DNA from: Paraphysoderma sedebokerense
Lineage: Eukaryota; Blastocladiomycota; Physodermatomycetes; Physodermatales; Physodermataceae
Length of the DNA stretch: 44,734 bases
Assembly (NCBI GenBank): GCA_025602915.1
Contig: JAHLJZ010000132.1
Coordinates: forward strand, 1-44,734
Direction of reading: 5' to 3'
Shown here in pieces: positions 9,089 to 22,241 of this stretch. The position numbers and the translations under genes were made by a program. The notes below the pieces were generated by a model. That model worked only from the letters and a program-made list of their open reading frames with translations. It did not search any database and was not told the origin of the DNA. The number at the start of each line of letters is the position of its first letter. Position 1 is the first letter of the stretch.

Positions 9089-10287
9089 CTATTTGAAAAC
9101 ATCTGTATTTCTAAAACTAGAATTATCCCTCAAGGCATCGTTATGAGCTTTGTATTCCATGACAGTATCAGCAGGTAAAGACAGGATTCGCTTCATCGTA
9201 TCCCTATAGTAAAGGCGTCAGACCCGGGGTTGATCAATACGGATCAAGAAATGACCATATTCAATGGCGGATATTGCAAAAATAAAATATGAACTTACCG
9301 GATCCTTAAATTCAATGTTCCTTGACTGGCGTCTTGATTCCATAGACTTAAAATATCTTCAGAATTTCGGATAGACAGCACAATGCCGCAAATATCATCA
9401 GAGAATTGATCGCCTATAACAGCAAGGATCTGAAAGCAATGAAAATCAGCAAATTGAACTTCATACATATAATCAGGTATGTTTCAACAAATTATACGAA
9501 GTAACATACCAGATCCTCCCAATACCGGGATGCTAATCCCTTCTTCAGACGCACAATCCACTTGCCCCCGTTTATGTTGGCGTCATCCTTTAGAACCAAG
9601 AATTGTGTATAAACACAAAGTGTAGAGGTAATTGTTATTACAGGCGCACGTCAGAACCGATGATAAATTTCCAATGCAACAATACCTCCCACACAGGTCT
9701 TACACCCTGTTTAAATAAATGATAGTCCGAAATTGAAGGCAACTGATGAGGTCGAGCTAAATGAGAATATACTGCCCAGAAGTCCTCTATCTATTTCCAT
9801 ATAAAAAAGTTTATGTCAAAACTCCATCCATTTCGCGAATTGCGTAATTCCAATGTTTTCAGCGAGTACAAGACATACCGAGCTAAACGAGGCGACCTTC
9901 TTGATGTTTTCTTCGTACTTGTCAATTTTTTCACCTTGTTTTCGGTACATAAACCAACACACCCACGAAAATCTCAATGGGTGCCTTTCAATTTTCTCCA
10001 CTGGTGCATTGGGTAGGACCACGTTCATGGCGCTCCTTTGAGAGGCTTTGGACTCTCGATCCTTGTTATTGTTGACAATGGCACTATCGTTAGCGGACTT
10101 TAACGCAGCTGAAAAGGGCTTCGTATTGGAACTTGGTGCAGCAGGTCGATTGGAGCGACTGAATTAGTCAGGAGATGAGTTTCTGTTTATAGTCTCAAGT
10201 GACATGGAAGGAGAATGAAAATGCGGAAATTTACTTTGGTCCCATTGACGAAACGGCATCATTGGAATTTGTTCGGTGCAGTTGCAT
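9089..10287 (-). CDS. EIF4E2: eIF4E class II cap-binding protein (4EHP/nCBP type)
   Basis: Six exons: 10287-10235, 10158-9879, 9790-9686, 9587-9510, 9429-9299 and 9203-9089, giving 253 residues from the first in-frame ATG. It binds the 5' cap of mRNA in the cytoplasm and, in animals and plants, the class is usually linked to translational repression. The match runs the full length: HPLRFSWVCWF, YEENIKKVASF, IEDFWAVYSHLARP, HLFKQGVRPVWE, GGKWIVRLKKGLASRYWEDL, SEDILSLWNQDAS, MKRILSLPADTVMEYKAHND and a C-terminal ALRDNSSFRNT that is very like plant nCBP. Cap-stacking positions: Trp145 equals human eIF4E Trp102. The Trp56 position is Tyr99 as in class II, yet Trp83 keeps the Trp43 position. The N-terminus is uncertain: the frame stays open upstream to about 10425 without an ATG, so another 5' exon is likely (an ATG at 10569 is possible). 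Confidence 0.92.
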
Positions 10288-10422
10288 CACTCGATGACTA
10301 TTTGCATTCGGGCCCGTTGGAAGTGGTGGAAAATTGAAATTCCCTCGCCCTATTGCTGGAGGTGGACGAGTTGACGGACTAATGTTTCGTAACGACAAAC
10401 AGGCGGGAACAATCGATGACAA

Positions 10423-11220
10423 ATTTGATTATTATGCATGCGTAAAAGATTGGCGTATCCAAGTCAATTGATTCGTATGTAAGAGATCGGTCAAGATACA
10501 AAACGGATAGAATACGGAGAGGATGGCGAACGTCACAGGAAAAAAGCGGGTTAGGGTCAGTATCCATAGAGGTCACACATTCGTGATGGCACAAGAGGGT
10601 TCTTTCATATGATGGACAATAATACATTCCACCTCATTCTAAATCGACACAAACCCTTTTGAATTTTTTATGACTGATGCGAAATCCATTTAGGGTGGCT
10701 TTATGTGTACTTGGTTAGGGTGCAGGTTTCCTTTCTTTCGTCGGGCGGGCAGTCGGAGGAGAATAATTTAGATACAATAGCGTATGCAGAGTCTGGTGAT
10801 GGGATGTGATACGATATCGGTGGATGTGATGTGTGATGTGAATTGTGGATGCGATTGAGAGTGGAATTCTGGTGCAAATCCTTGTTTACTTTTTTTCAGC
10901 AAAACTTTAGGGGCAGTCACCTGGCCAGACTTTTCGCGAGATTTTTTTGTCTTCAGGGGCAGTCATCCAGGGGGACTTGGGCGTCGACATTCTCCCAGAC
11001 TTTAGGGGCAGTCGTCCAACCCAACTTAACATTATTCTCGCTTCATTCCCTTTTTGGCCAGATAACTCTTCACCATCGACAGACTCGGGAATGTCATACA
11101 CCATGTCTGCATCTTCCCCATAGCTATTTTATTTTGTCTCTCAATTCCCGTCGCCGTCCTCTATCGCACACCCTATCCGCTCATCCGTAACGCACATCGT
11201 CTTCGCTCTATCTCACGAAA
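10423..11220. other. divergent spacer between eIF4E class II and the Afi1-like gene
   Basis: About 800 bases. The left part may hold a first exon of the eIF4E gene. The right part is the promoter and 5' leader of the Afi1-like gene, with a three-copy repeat at 10909-11013 and a pyrimidine-rich run just before the ATG at 11221. Confidence 0.5.
10909..11013. repeat. AGGGGCAGTC element, three spaced copies
   Basis: The 10-mer AGGGGCAGTC occurs exactly at 10909-10918, 10955-10964 and 11004-11013, with similar flanks (TTTAGGGGCAGTCACC, TTCAGGGGCAGTCATCC, TTTAGGGGCAGTCGTCC) and with CCAGACTT between copies. Spacing is 46 and 49 bases. They lie 208-312 bases upstream of the Afi1-like ATG and may be factor-binding sites or a decayed tandem duplication. 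Confidence 0.85.
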
Positions 11221-14200
11221 ATGGATAAATATGTCTGCCACATCATTCTGGCCGAATTCGACATCAAGGGAGGCTCTTGTATTGCCCACCAGTACCCCTC
11301 ACCAACGGGCACTTCCGAACAGTATGTCTCTCTCGTCATCTCTGATGTAGTTTTTCGATGTTGGCAACAAAAGCAGCAGTTCCTCTCATGTTATTCCAAA
11401 ACGAGAAACTCGCGTTGCTAACTCATGCTTCCTCATTCAATAATACTAACCGAGTTATACATTTTCGTTTCTACATCAAATAGAGTTCTGGCAGAACTAA
11501 TGTTACCTGATGGTATGAGACAATACAATTTCCATTGCACTTCTCAATCTCATCAGCGAAGTTGGACTTCACTCTTCCACAATTTACCATCTGTTCTAAC
11601 ATTTTTCATGTTTCTTTTGTCATATCCACAATTCTCATCAATTCAAAAAGGTGCCCACAACAGAGAGATGGATTGGACAGTATTTTTCTTGAATCAACGC
11701 GCAGGAAGCGACAAGTCAGACCTCACCGAGGAGGAAGAAGATAAGACGAGGAAACCTCTTCTCCATTGTTTGAATCTAGTTAGAACAAAACATGATAGTC
11801 AGGTAACAAGAGGTGCATTGGTAAAAGCAATGGCCATTTGTGCACGTCCTCAATATGTCCAAATATATAAGGTTTGCCCTTTATTGTTCGATTATGAATG
11901 TGCCAGTTCACCATCGGATGATATGACTGACTCTGCTTGCTACATCTTCAGCCTTTATTAATTCTCGCTCTGGAGAAGTATTTTGAAAACCCGTCAGTCG
12001 ATGTATTGGCGTCTTTGTATAACGCAGCCAATTCAATGGACGTATCAACCATGCCCAGACTATCCGACGCCGAGCGCATTCTCCTTCGACAATCTGAAAA
12101 CAACGACATTTTGGAACACATCTTTCGCGTGTCGGACACAGATTCTCAGCAGACAGATACTGATACCACCGACGATGAAACGACTGGTAATCCGAATCCC
12201 GAGTTTAGGCAGCGAGCAAAAAGTGACGACGCATTGATTCACACACTCCAAAGAGGAAATCAGCTGTTACTTAAGAGAAATTCAATCCCAGCTTTGAGAG
12301 GTGGCGGGGAAGCTTTATCAATTGCTAAAGCTGTTGGTAAGCTCCGTAACAAGGACAGGAATTTCTACGAAACAAAAATCGTTTTTGATGGCGTCAAAGT
12401 ACCAATTCGAATACCACTGGCCTGCGCGGTAGAAGAAGTCGGAGACTTTTCAATCATCAAACTTATCAATACTTTCTCCCCTCCGGCAAACACGGGTTTT
12501 CTCTTTCCAGGCCCATTTTATCCCGAATTACACACTTCTGGTGCAACAACCCCGCCCATCATTCTTTTAATGAATGCACTCCTTACACAGAAGCGTGTTT
12601 TATTCGTTGGATATGGAAGACCAAGTGGAGAAGTCGCTGAGTACGTTTTGGCTTCTTGTGCTTTGGCCAGCGGAAACGGAAGTGTACTACGAGGATTTAC
12701 AGAAAAGGCCTTCCCCTATACGTGTCTAGCGAATGTTGACATGCTGTTAAAATGGTAATATCACTTTATTACGGGAAGTTTTAACATGTATTCAGTAGAC
12801 TCACACTTCAAATAGTCCAGGATATATTGCCGGAGTTACTAATCCATTCTTTGAAGAGAAACCTCAGTGGTGGGACGTCCTTTGCAATGTTGTTACGGGT
12901 AAAATTCGAGTATCTCCACAAGTCCAATTACGAGCACCATCACCACAAGAAATCTCGGAATCCATTCCTCCGTCACTAAAATCGCCTTCGGTCACTTCTC
13001 CATCGCCCTTCTCCTCCGCACCCAGTTCACCAAATCCTTCTTCTCCGTCTATATCGTCTTCTACAAAAGCTCAACGTTCATTTTCACTCATCAATCGAAA
13101 ATCAAAGGAAAAATCCAAGAAACCGGATTTACCTTCCATTCCGATATCTCGCTCGTCGGGTTCTATTCACGAGGAATATAAATTGTCGGAAGAAGCGCAA
13201 GAAAACGAAGAATTTTCCCCGGTATCTTCTCCTCAGGCTGGAAACTCACCATCCAAAAGCGAAAACACATTATTCAAAGACGGAAGTGACGCAAAAAGAA
13301 TTGAGAAATGGAATAACGAAAAATGGATGTTTGATGTTGATTTTATGGCAGAGGTATGCGCCACTTTGCAAAATATCGCACTCGTTCCTTCAATGTATTT
13401 CAGATTTTTGTATGTCGTTAACCCATGTCTATGCTTCTTTCTCCTTCCCAATATCCCAGATTCACAATCTTATCAACTCCCACTTATCTGAACTTCACAT
13501 CCGGACAAAATTTCAAGAATACATCCATCGCTTCGTTTCCATTGCTTCAATATACGAACTCGAACGATATGGTACCACAAAAATTGGGTTTACCCCGTCT
13601 GCTTTAAATAGTGGCAAAATCACTCACGCCACTGACGAGTATGTACTGGGAATGGGTCCTGTTTTCGGAAGCGCTAAAGAAAAGAGGCGAGAAGTGTTGG
13701 GCAATGTTGCTAGGATAGAAGCATGGAGAGGGAGTCGCTGTTATGGATATTACGTAAAGGTTGGTACCTCGCACGGTCATATGAAGTAGCCTATGCGTTG
13801 GTCCCATTAACAGATAACTTCCTCGCCCATTCATAAGGATTTTGAACATCGTTTATCAGCTCGGTCTGTCAAACAATTCGATATACACCATCAAATCACG
13901 AAGCTGAAAACATTGCAATCATTGGAAGATCGTGAAGTTCATTTTATGTACCAAGCCCTTTTACAGCATGTCACTGACGACGCGCAGATAACAGAGGTAA
14001 ATGTTGAAAATGATATCACACGTTTTACAGCGTAAATTAATATTCTCCTTTGTTTGGGTCGTAGCTTTTATCTTATCTTCCGCCTACACAAAACGGCCTT
14101 TTCCCCATCTCAATTGGTCTCTTACATTCTTCTTCTGAAATATCACGATCAACGACAATGTTTTTGCTGAGGTTAGAATCCAACGTTGTAGGTTCTAAAA

Positions 14201-14301
14201 TGATTTCATTGCTAAATGGATACATGAGACGATGTTATGAACGGTGTAAAAAAGAGTGGAAGTTAACTGGCACGGGCCCAGGAACGGGTGTAGCCGTCTA
14301 A
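11221..14301 (+). CDS. Afi1-like DENN-domain protein
   Basis: Eight exons: 11221-11321, 11484-11512, 11651-11871, 11952-12754, 12816-13353, 13460-13759, 13814-13996 and 14065-14301, giving 803 residues. The N-terminus (YVCHIILAEFDIKGGS, HQYP, then VLAELMLPDG joined to AHNREMDWTVFFLN) is the Afi1 docking-domain pattern. The middle (residues about 290-420: NTGFLFPGPF, LLMNALLTQKRVLFVGY, CPGYIAGVTNPFFEEKPQWWDVL) is the SPA/DENN core. In yeast Afi1 works with the small GTPase Arf3 in cell polarity. DENN proteins in general act on Rab or Arf GTPases at membranes. Between about residues 430 and 540 there is a Ser/Pro-rich disordered linker, and the C-terminal third is helical (SLEDREVHFMYQALLQHV). 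Tiny exon 2 (29 bases) and its 138-base intron were placed by matching this family pattern, so they are less certain. Confidence 0.82.
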
Positions 14302-14726
14302 GAATGTATGAAGTATGATTGAAGCGAAAGACGGGAATGTTAATCAAATCCGGATACGAAACAGAGAAAGTATCTACTTGTATATAGATTATATATAGAG
14401 TGGTTTAAAATCATGACTAATAGTATATATACCCACTAAAATCTAAATTAAAGAGAAAATCTTATAGCGATGTTGACCGGAGACCAATTCACCATAAACT
14501 GTGGTGCCATATAAATTGTGAATTGAACGTTCTAACGACTGTTGCAAAACTTCGTTCCCAAACGTCGGCATTTTGTTGAATGATCAGACCGTTAACGACG
14601 TATAATGAATAAAAATAATTCTTTGTAACGTTGATTAACAACCCCTGCTATATATACAAAAATCAAATCACTCCAACCCACCCTTCGCAATGTCAGATGC
14701 CGGTCCTTCTTTTACCTGCCTGCTAT
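14302..14726. other. convergent 3' spacer between the Afi1-like gene and DPM1
   Basis: 425 bases, strongly AT-rich, with several alternating TA runs (14381-14400, 14421-14430) and an AATAAA on the plus strand near 14604. It holds the 3' untranslated regions of two converging genes. No coding pattern. Confidence 0.5.
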
Positions 14727-16056
<1,330 letters not shown>

Positions 16057-16326
16057 AATGCTCGAATTGTTATGGATAACAGATTTGCTGAGCTTCCGGT
16101 TTGGAGACTCACCAACGGAACGCGAACCAATGGTTACACTTCAGTTCAAATAATACTCTTCCCAATATTCAAATCTATATGATCAAAGCATTAATATTTG
16201 AAAACTATATACAGCCATAGCTCGATGGAGTTATTTATACATATTGGGTCTAATGGCATTGTTTGGCAACAAATTCAATTACTGCTGGATTAAACCTAAT
16301 CGAGCAAGTTGATTGCAGGGCGGCAA

Positions 16327-17840
16327 TTATTTCGACACTTTAAGCGTGTCAATTAATTCCAAAGTGGCTATTTTTGGCGTCGTAGTTGCCAGTAACTTAT
16401 TAAGATCACTGTCGGGGTGAGAAAGTCCATTAACAATTGTGTTCTGCGAGGACAATTCTCGAAGTTTGTCGGGAAGATTTTGTGCTGGTATTCCCATCGA
16501 AAGAAGAATCGCCGCAAGCCCTAAACACAGAATAACTTAATTATCAAAGAACTACAGATGAAAATTGAGTAGGCTCTGCATACCCGAGACAACAGGCGTT
16601 GCCATACTCGTACCGGTTTGCTTTTCATAATCATCTGTCGTAGCTTGTTTGGCTGACAATATGTCTGTACCACTGTCACAAATGAAAGCAGGGTTGAGGA
16701 TTATTTAACATTTATATTGGGGTTGCAATAATCAAAATCAATAAACGTACTATGCCGCTATGTCAACGCATGGTCCAAAATTACTCCCGTCATCCTTTCC
16801 TTTAGGGGCTTTGTATAAGACGTTGTTGGTTCGAACGTTTGCTACGGATATAACGGAGCGGTCTGCTCCAGTCGGTGATGTTTTGCATGCATTGGAGAAT
16901 TCGTTACCAGCGGCTACAACTACCGGAATTCCCGCTTTGATGGCTTCTTTCGTTGCGGCGTCTGTTCGTTAGTAGCAATATCCGTAATAAAATTATTAGA
17001 CGGTGTATGAGGGGAAATTAAAGTTGAAGAGCTGTTCACCTGCAGGGTGGCCTATGTCACTCCCAATAGATACATTTATGATCGATTTTCCTACTTTATT
17101 CTTCTTCTTGATTTGTTCAATTGCGAACTTCATCCCTTTCAACAATGAATTCGTATTCGTGTCATTAGTAACTTGATCAACGTCTTCGCCTTTGTTATCT
17201 AGGTGAGGTTAGGAAGAGTTTTTAAAATTATTAAAGGAAATAACTGTATATGAACTCACTTAGTACTTTAATCCCAAAAATGGTTGCTTTTTTGGCTACC
17301 ATGGCGACGATTCCAGCAACATGAGTTCCTAAAGCAGAATGGAAGCGTTAGAAGGTGATTTTCTTCCTCTTTTCTGATGTTGATTATACGTACCATGAAA
17401 GTATAAATCATCGTTTTCTTCATTGGCGACAAAATTATTCAAGTTGGATGCGCGGCCCCCGAACACTTTGTGTTGTACATGCACACCAGAGTCGATCTGA
17501 ACATATTGTTGAAATTAGCTTCCATGAATTATTCTGAACTGCGTTGCCGTTTGATAGAGAATGAACAAACTCTTACCACATAAACATCTATGCCCTCCCC
17601 TGCTTGCTTAGGATAGGTATATTTGTTGTCGACGACGCCGTCCAATTTATCAAGGTACCAGAGAGACCCGTCTGCCGGAAGTGTATCTGAATCCTTCGGG
17701 ATTGCGTTCTGCTCGACGCATCCGCTCTGGGGTTCATTAAGCCTGGCGACGGATTGATTCCGCGCAGTTATTACCGATGGTAGACTTTCGGTGACCGAAA
17801 GTATCGAAAATATTACGACTATAAGTAAATATGATTTCAT
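16327..17840 (-). CDS. secreted subtilisin-family serine protease (S8, proteinase K type)
   Basis: Seven exons: 17840-17577, 17496-17394, 17328-17260, 17198-17040, 16961-16751, 16672-16584 and 16520-16327, giving 362 residues. The N-terminus MKSYLLIVVIFSILSV is a signal peptide. The catalytic triad is Asp90 (VYVIDSGV), His125 (FHGTHVAG) and Ser291 (TGTSMATP), with the oxyanion Asn218 in VVVAAGN. GIDVYV, ADRSVISVAN and FGPCVDIAA are proteinase K-like. Only about 70 residues lie between the signal peptide and Asp90, and these include the usual start of the mature enzyme (LDKLDGVV), so a full inhibitor-I9 propeptide (about 80 residues) does not fit. A Cys-containing C-terminal tail of about 45 residues follows the fold. 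It likely digests external or phagosomal protein. The S10 carboxypeptidase next to it on the same strand is a plausible functional partner. Confidence 0.93.
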
Positions 17841-18712
17841 ATTGAGGTTAGAGCGGTGAGTTTTGATTATAGAAACTGGGGTAATTTATATGATTCCGGA
17901 AAAAGAAGCTCGGAATTAAATTATGGCCTATGGGTCTTCATTGGTCTTAGCATCTCATTAGAATTATTGAGAATGGCCAAAGTTATTTTTATCCAAATCT
18001 AGCAAGTAATAAGCATGCATTAAGCAGAAAAGCAGAGAACAAGGAATATTGTGTTATGCTCAAAACTGCGCATTCGGCATTTGTATCTGTTAAGTTGGTA
18101 TAACCAGTAGCTTATATAGCGCGACGTGATGCTACCAGCTACATACTATCCCGATTCATCAAGAAGCATCTTGTCTCAATAGACCATCCAAGAGTTACAA
18201 ACAAAACATTAATTCTTGCACACTTCAAGCTACGTATTTGCTGGGTTTTTCCCTAAATTTCTGCTGAGTCAATTCTAAAAATACCACACAGATAACGTAA
18301 ATGTAGCAGGTAGGCTCAAGACGAAATAGGTTTCTAGTTTTCTTCAGTGGAACACTATACAAAATGTTTAATCAAGGCGGACAAATTATCTCAATTTCTT
18401 ATGTATGAATTCACTTCCTTGAAACTTCAAATGAAACTATTTAGGATAGATCACCAATTGGCGGTTTTTGCACTTGTTTAGAAGTGGTAGGGTTCTGGGC
18501 TTGGTTTCCGATATTAGATATACATAGAGTTTAGTTGTAAGCAATACGTCATTTTCTATATGAATTCTAATTATAATAACCCGTAATGGGCACTTATAGG
18601 TATGTAACAGAATGCTCGGCTATACTCAAAGGTCCATTTCTAGAACATCAGGTAAAGATATTATAGAATCTAACTATACAAATATTTGCACTGTTTTACG
18701 ATGTTAACCTCT
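17841..18712. other. spacer between the S8 protease and the S10 carboxypeptidase
   Basis: About 870 bases, AT-rich, no coding pattern found on either strand. It contains the promoter of the S8 gene on the left and the 3' region of the carboxypeptidase gene on the right. Confidence 0.5.
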
Positions 18713-20371
18713 TCACAATCGAAGAAGCCGTCCCAGCACTGACTCGGCACCTTTTTGGAAGCGAGCATTCAACCCGTGACCACCGCTATTCATTTTTGCA
18801 AACCACAGATTCCTCTCACCGTGCAAAAGACCTACAACGTCTCCATCGGCGGAACGCAGCCTGTGCCAATTTCTCTGATCAACTGATTTGAATCCCTTTC
18901 GACCTCCCCAACTCATCGACTGAATCATATTTTCCAACCCTTTGTAGTTAATTTGGATGTCATAACGACCGACATAAATCAATACCTTAACTCCATTGTC
19001 AATTAAACTTTCTACTAACTTGTACGGAGGCACAGAGGGGTCGCTTTCAAAAGTGGTGAAAACTCTCTCCGAAGATACCTCCCATTTCCATGGTTTTATT
19101 AACGTTTTGTTGTTTTCAATTGACGTCATTGGCGGTAAATTCAGTACATGTAGCGACTTGCGTGTCAGTGGATCATTCATGAATTCCTCTCTTAAATCAA
19201 CGGAGCGTCCCTCGGGCTTACAACGGTAGTGAGTTCTATAGTCGTGTATATCGACGCAATAACCTGGACAACCTATGAGTACTCCAAGACGCACATAAGG
19301 GCCCTAAAAAGGTGATATCAAACCAAGTTTAAGTCGACCAAGATCTCGAAGGTGTGAATCAACAACTTTCATAACTGTGTCTTCAAAAAATGACATGACC
19401 GAAACTCCAACAGTTTCGTTTTTGCGCAAGTAATCATGAAATTTTGTAACGTCTTTATCGATTAGTTCGATTGCTGTGGAATTATGGCGATCAAACAATT
19501 TCTGTTCCACAAGATAGTCAACGTAATTGACAGTTTGGGTAAATCCGTCCATCCAAGCTAACCACATAACTGCATTAGCTTAAAATTCTGCTTTTCATGT
19601 AAGCTTTCCTGGACTTACGTGACCCAAGTCCCACGGCTCGAAGATTGAAGACAGGGTCGTCGCTCTCAGCGATAGCTTTCGCAATATACGGAATGTAAGT
19701 TCCTAGCACAAGGTTAGTCATCCAACAATTGAACAAATGTATTAAAACAACCTACCGGCGAAACTTTGACCAATAAGGAACATCTTTGTTCTTTCCATAC
19801 TGAAAATTCTGAGCCACTTCTTCAAAAACTGAACCATCATTTTGCCTGAACTTTCAACATTGAGATTTTGAAAATCAAGATGATCCTCGGCGGAACTATA
19901 GCCAACAAATAAAGGATACTCTATATAGAGCATGTTGGTATATTGGTTCCATGATCGTTTGTTGATTTCAATTATTTTCTTTTTGTTGAAGATATTGATG
20001 ATGCCGATATTCTCTGAGAAAAAAGAGTACATCGCACTTGCACCGGGGCCACCGTTGAACCCTAATCAATCAGTCAAGACCAAACTCACTATGAGAGCAA
20101 GGCTATGAAGAGGTAACTTACAAATTGTCAAAGAATTGGATTCTGGTGTATCTGGAGTCGACGTATCTTTCTCAGTGTACCAGAAGAAAAACCGCTGATT
20201 GAAGGTCTCATTGAAAGTAAGGTGACCTGCATACTGCTGATACGTCTCGGGGAACGTCAGATTCGGAAGGGACTGAATCAGGAAGTCGGACTTTAGAGGA
20301 CGCTGCGATTCCGGTGGAGGAAGAGCGGCGGCTGCGGCGAGCAACACAAAAACTACTGAGGCCCGCAACAT
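18713..20371 (-). CDS. secreted serine carboxypeptidase (S10)
   Basis: Five exons: 20371-20122, 20061-19756, 19702-19619, 19569-19367 and 19303-18713, giving 477 residues. MLRASVVFVLLAAAAAL is a signal peptide, so the enzyme acts in the lysosome/phagosome or outside. The S10 layout is clear: WFNGGPGASAMYSFFSENIG (with Asn and Glu of the substrate-carboxylate site), then Ser183 in FLIGQSFAGTY, Asp396 in VLIYVGRYDIQIN and His457 in NSGGHGLN. The triad is complete, but the conserved Glu before Ser in GES is Gln here. The end of exon 4 is uncertain (19367 or 19376; both keep the frame). The GGPG-C-S site has Ala for Cys. Its start faces DNMT2 across 486 bases. Confidence 0.9.
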
Positions 20372-20857
20372 ACTCGAAAATGTAACGATATAGCCTCTGC
20401 GACCTAAAACCAAAACTATTTAAGAGGACTTGCACTTTACCATACATCTGTTTCATCCAGGCTGAAACTACCCCACATCCCTCGTTGAAACATGCTAAGA
20501 CTCGGCACAGCACAGATGCTTTAATTGCGACAACGCGGCTGATGCCATATCAGTGGGCGCACCGTCGATTCTACCCGGCGCCCGTCGCCCTGGGCCTGAA
20601 TTGAAGGTTGAAAGCAGGAGCTAACGTCAATCCGTGCTGAAAGTTGAAATGTTCAGCATCAATCAACACACATTTTCAGGCAGTTTCCAACTGCTCTTGT
20701 GACTTTTCCCTTTCCCAGGTTTCTCGACCGTTGATGCCATCCTTTTAAATTCTTCTGGATTCGCCCCCCGTCGGCCGCGTCTGACGCGAGAGTTTAAAGC
20801 GCCCGTTGCTATGGAGACTAAACAAAGATTCCATCCGATTACATTTCATCAGGGAAG
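20372..20857. promoter_or_regulatory. divergent promoter region of the S10 carboxypeptidase and DNMT2
   Basis: 486 bases between two divergent starts, noticeably more GC-rich than other spacers (for example GGCGCACCGTCGATTC near 20557 and CCCGTCGGCCGCGTCTGACG near 20767). No TATA box is obvious. No coding pattern. Confidence 0.45.
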
Positions 20858-22196
20858 ATGTATCGGCATTGCCACATAGAGCAAATGCCGACAGAAATAC
20901 GTGCGCTCGAATTCTTCTCAGGTATAGGTGGAATGGTAGGTGTATTGGGCGACGTAATATCTCTTTTATCAACCTCTCTAACTGAGTCCAGCATTATGGC
21001 TTCTTGTATACCAACACGCCCGGAAAAGTCGTTGCGAGGTTCGACATGAACCTTAATGCAAATAGAGTGTACAAGCATAACTTTGGGGAAGAACCGATAA
21101 CAGTAAGTAATTTACAGTATCGATATTCAATATAATCGCGTTCTCTTTAACCTGAGTCTTCTCCTCTAGTTGGGGGTTGAACATCTCACGGTCGACCAGA
21201 TAGCTGCGTATCGAGCCAATACTTTTTTCATGAGTCCACCTTGTCAACCGTTCACAAGAGGCGGAAAGTGTCTGGACGACAAGGACGAACGAAGTGCCGG
21301 GCTTTTACACTTGATCGAAGTAATCAAACTACTGCCCAATGCGCCAAAGTACGTGTTCTTGGAAAATGTATTGAACTTTGAAAAGTCGAACTGCCGAAGA
21401 ATACTTGTGCAAACTCTTGGTGATCTCGGATATGACATAAAAGAGTGCTTGCTGAACCCTCTACAGTTTGGAATACCGAACGGACGCCTGCGATATTATT
21501 TGATTGTGCGATTGTTGCCTTTTCTGTAGCATAACTAAAATGAAGATTAACCTGATTTTTAGGCCCGGAGAAAGCAAAACTACCGCATTCATTCAAAAAT
21601 TCCGTACCTAAAAAATTGCGTTATTCATCAATCCTGGCCATTAAATTTTAATTCGACATCCGATGAATCATCTGCAGTGTCCGACGTGGCCCATCTCAAT
21701 AAATATCTTGACCCCAGCGTTCCTATTGCCGACTATCTCGTGCCTCAAGGATGGATAACAAAGAGAAAAGGGTTTCGATTTGGTGCGTTCGTTCATTATA
21801 TCTCCGCTGCAGTGCTCTTAATTGACCGAACGTGTAGACATCGTACAACCGACTGATAACCGTTGCTCCACATTCACTAAGGCGTATGGAACACACCACG
21901 TCTTCGGTTCCGGGAGCTATTTACAAACAGAGAATCTAGACATAGAGCATGATTACACTTGTCATGAGGTTTTATTAACATTGAAACTGCGATTATTCAC
22001 TCCCACAGAAGTAGCGAAGCTTCATCACTTTCCGGTTTTGGGGACTTTTTTGGAAGATAGTTGTGGTGGTAAGACATTGGAATTTCCCCCAGAAACCACA
22101 ACGCTGCAAAAATACCGATTACTTGGTAATTCTATGAATGTTAAAGTTGTGGGTGAATTAATGAAGATATTATTCTTTGACATATGTAAGGAGTGA
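20858..22196 (+). CDS. TRDMT1: DNMT2 (tRNA-Asp cytosine-38 C5-methyltransferase)
   Basis: Five exons: 20858-20935, 20992-21102, 21170-21505, 21563-21782 and 21838-22196, giving 367 residues. It methylates C38 in the tRNA-Asp anticodon loop with S-adenosylmethionine. Motifs: ALEFFSGIGGM joined to HYGFLYTNTPGKVVARFDMN (motifs I-II, SAM binding), MSPPCQPFTR with catalytic Cys88 (motif IV), YVFLENVLNFE (motif VI), GIPNGRLRYYLI (motif VIII), then FTKAYGTHHVFGSGSYLQT and KYRLLGNSMNVKVVGELM (motifs IX-X). The target-recognition signature, CFT in most DNMT2 proteins, reads TFT here (Thr260), with a Cys two residues earlier (Cys258). The first ATG (20858) gives ten extra residues over ATG 20885, either of which is possible. 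An AATAAA at 22242-22247, about 46 bases after the stop, fits as the poly(A) signal. Confidence 0.93.
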
Positions 22197-22241
22197 ATTG
22201 AGGCTGAGCAACTTGTGTTGGACTCGGATATCTGTAAATTA

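Noticed and set aside
8990-9178. Plus-strand ATG reading frame over the eIF4E 3' end
   Set aside because: Antisense to the last eIF4E exon, which has clear family similarity. No similarity of its own.
11425-11650. Reading straight through the second intron of the Afi1-like gene
   Set aside because: It is open, but the family pattern LPDG-AH-x-R-x-x-DWTVFFL is restored only if 11513-11650 is removed at a GTATGA donor.
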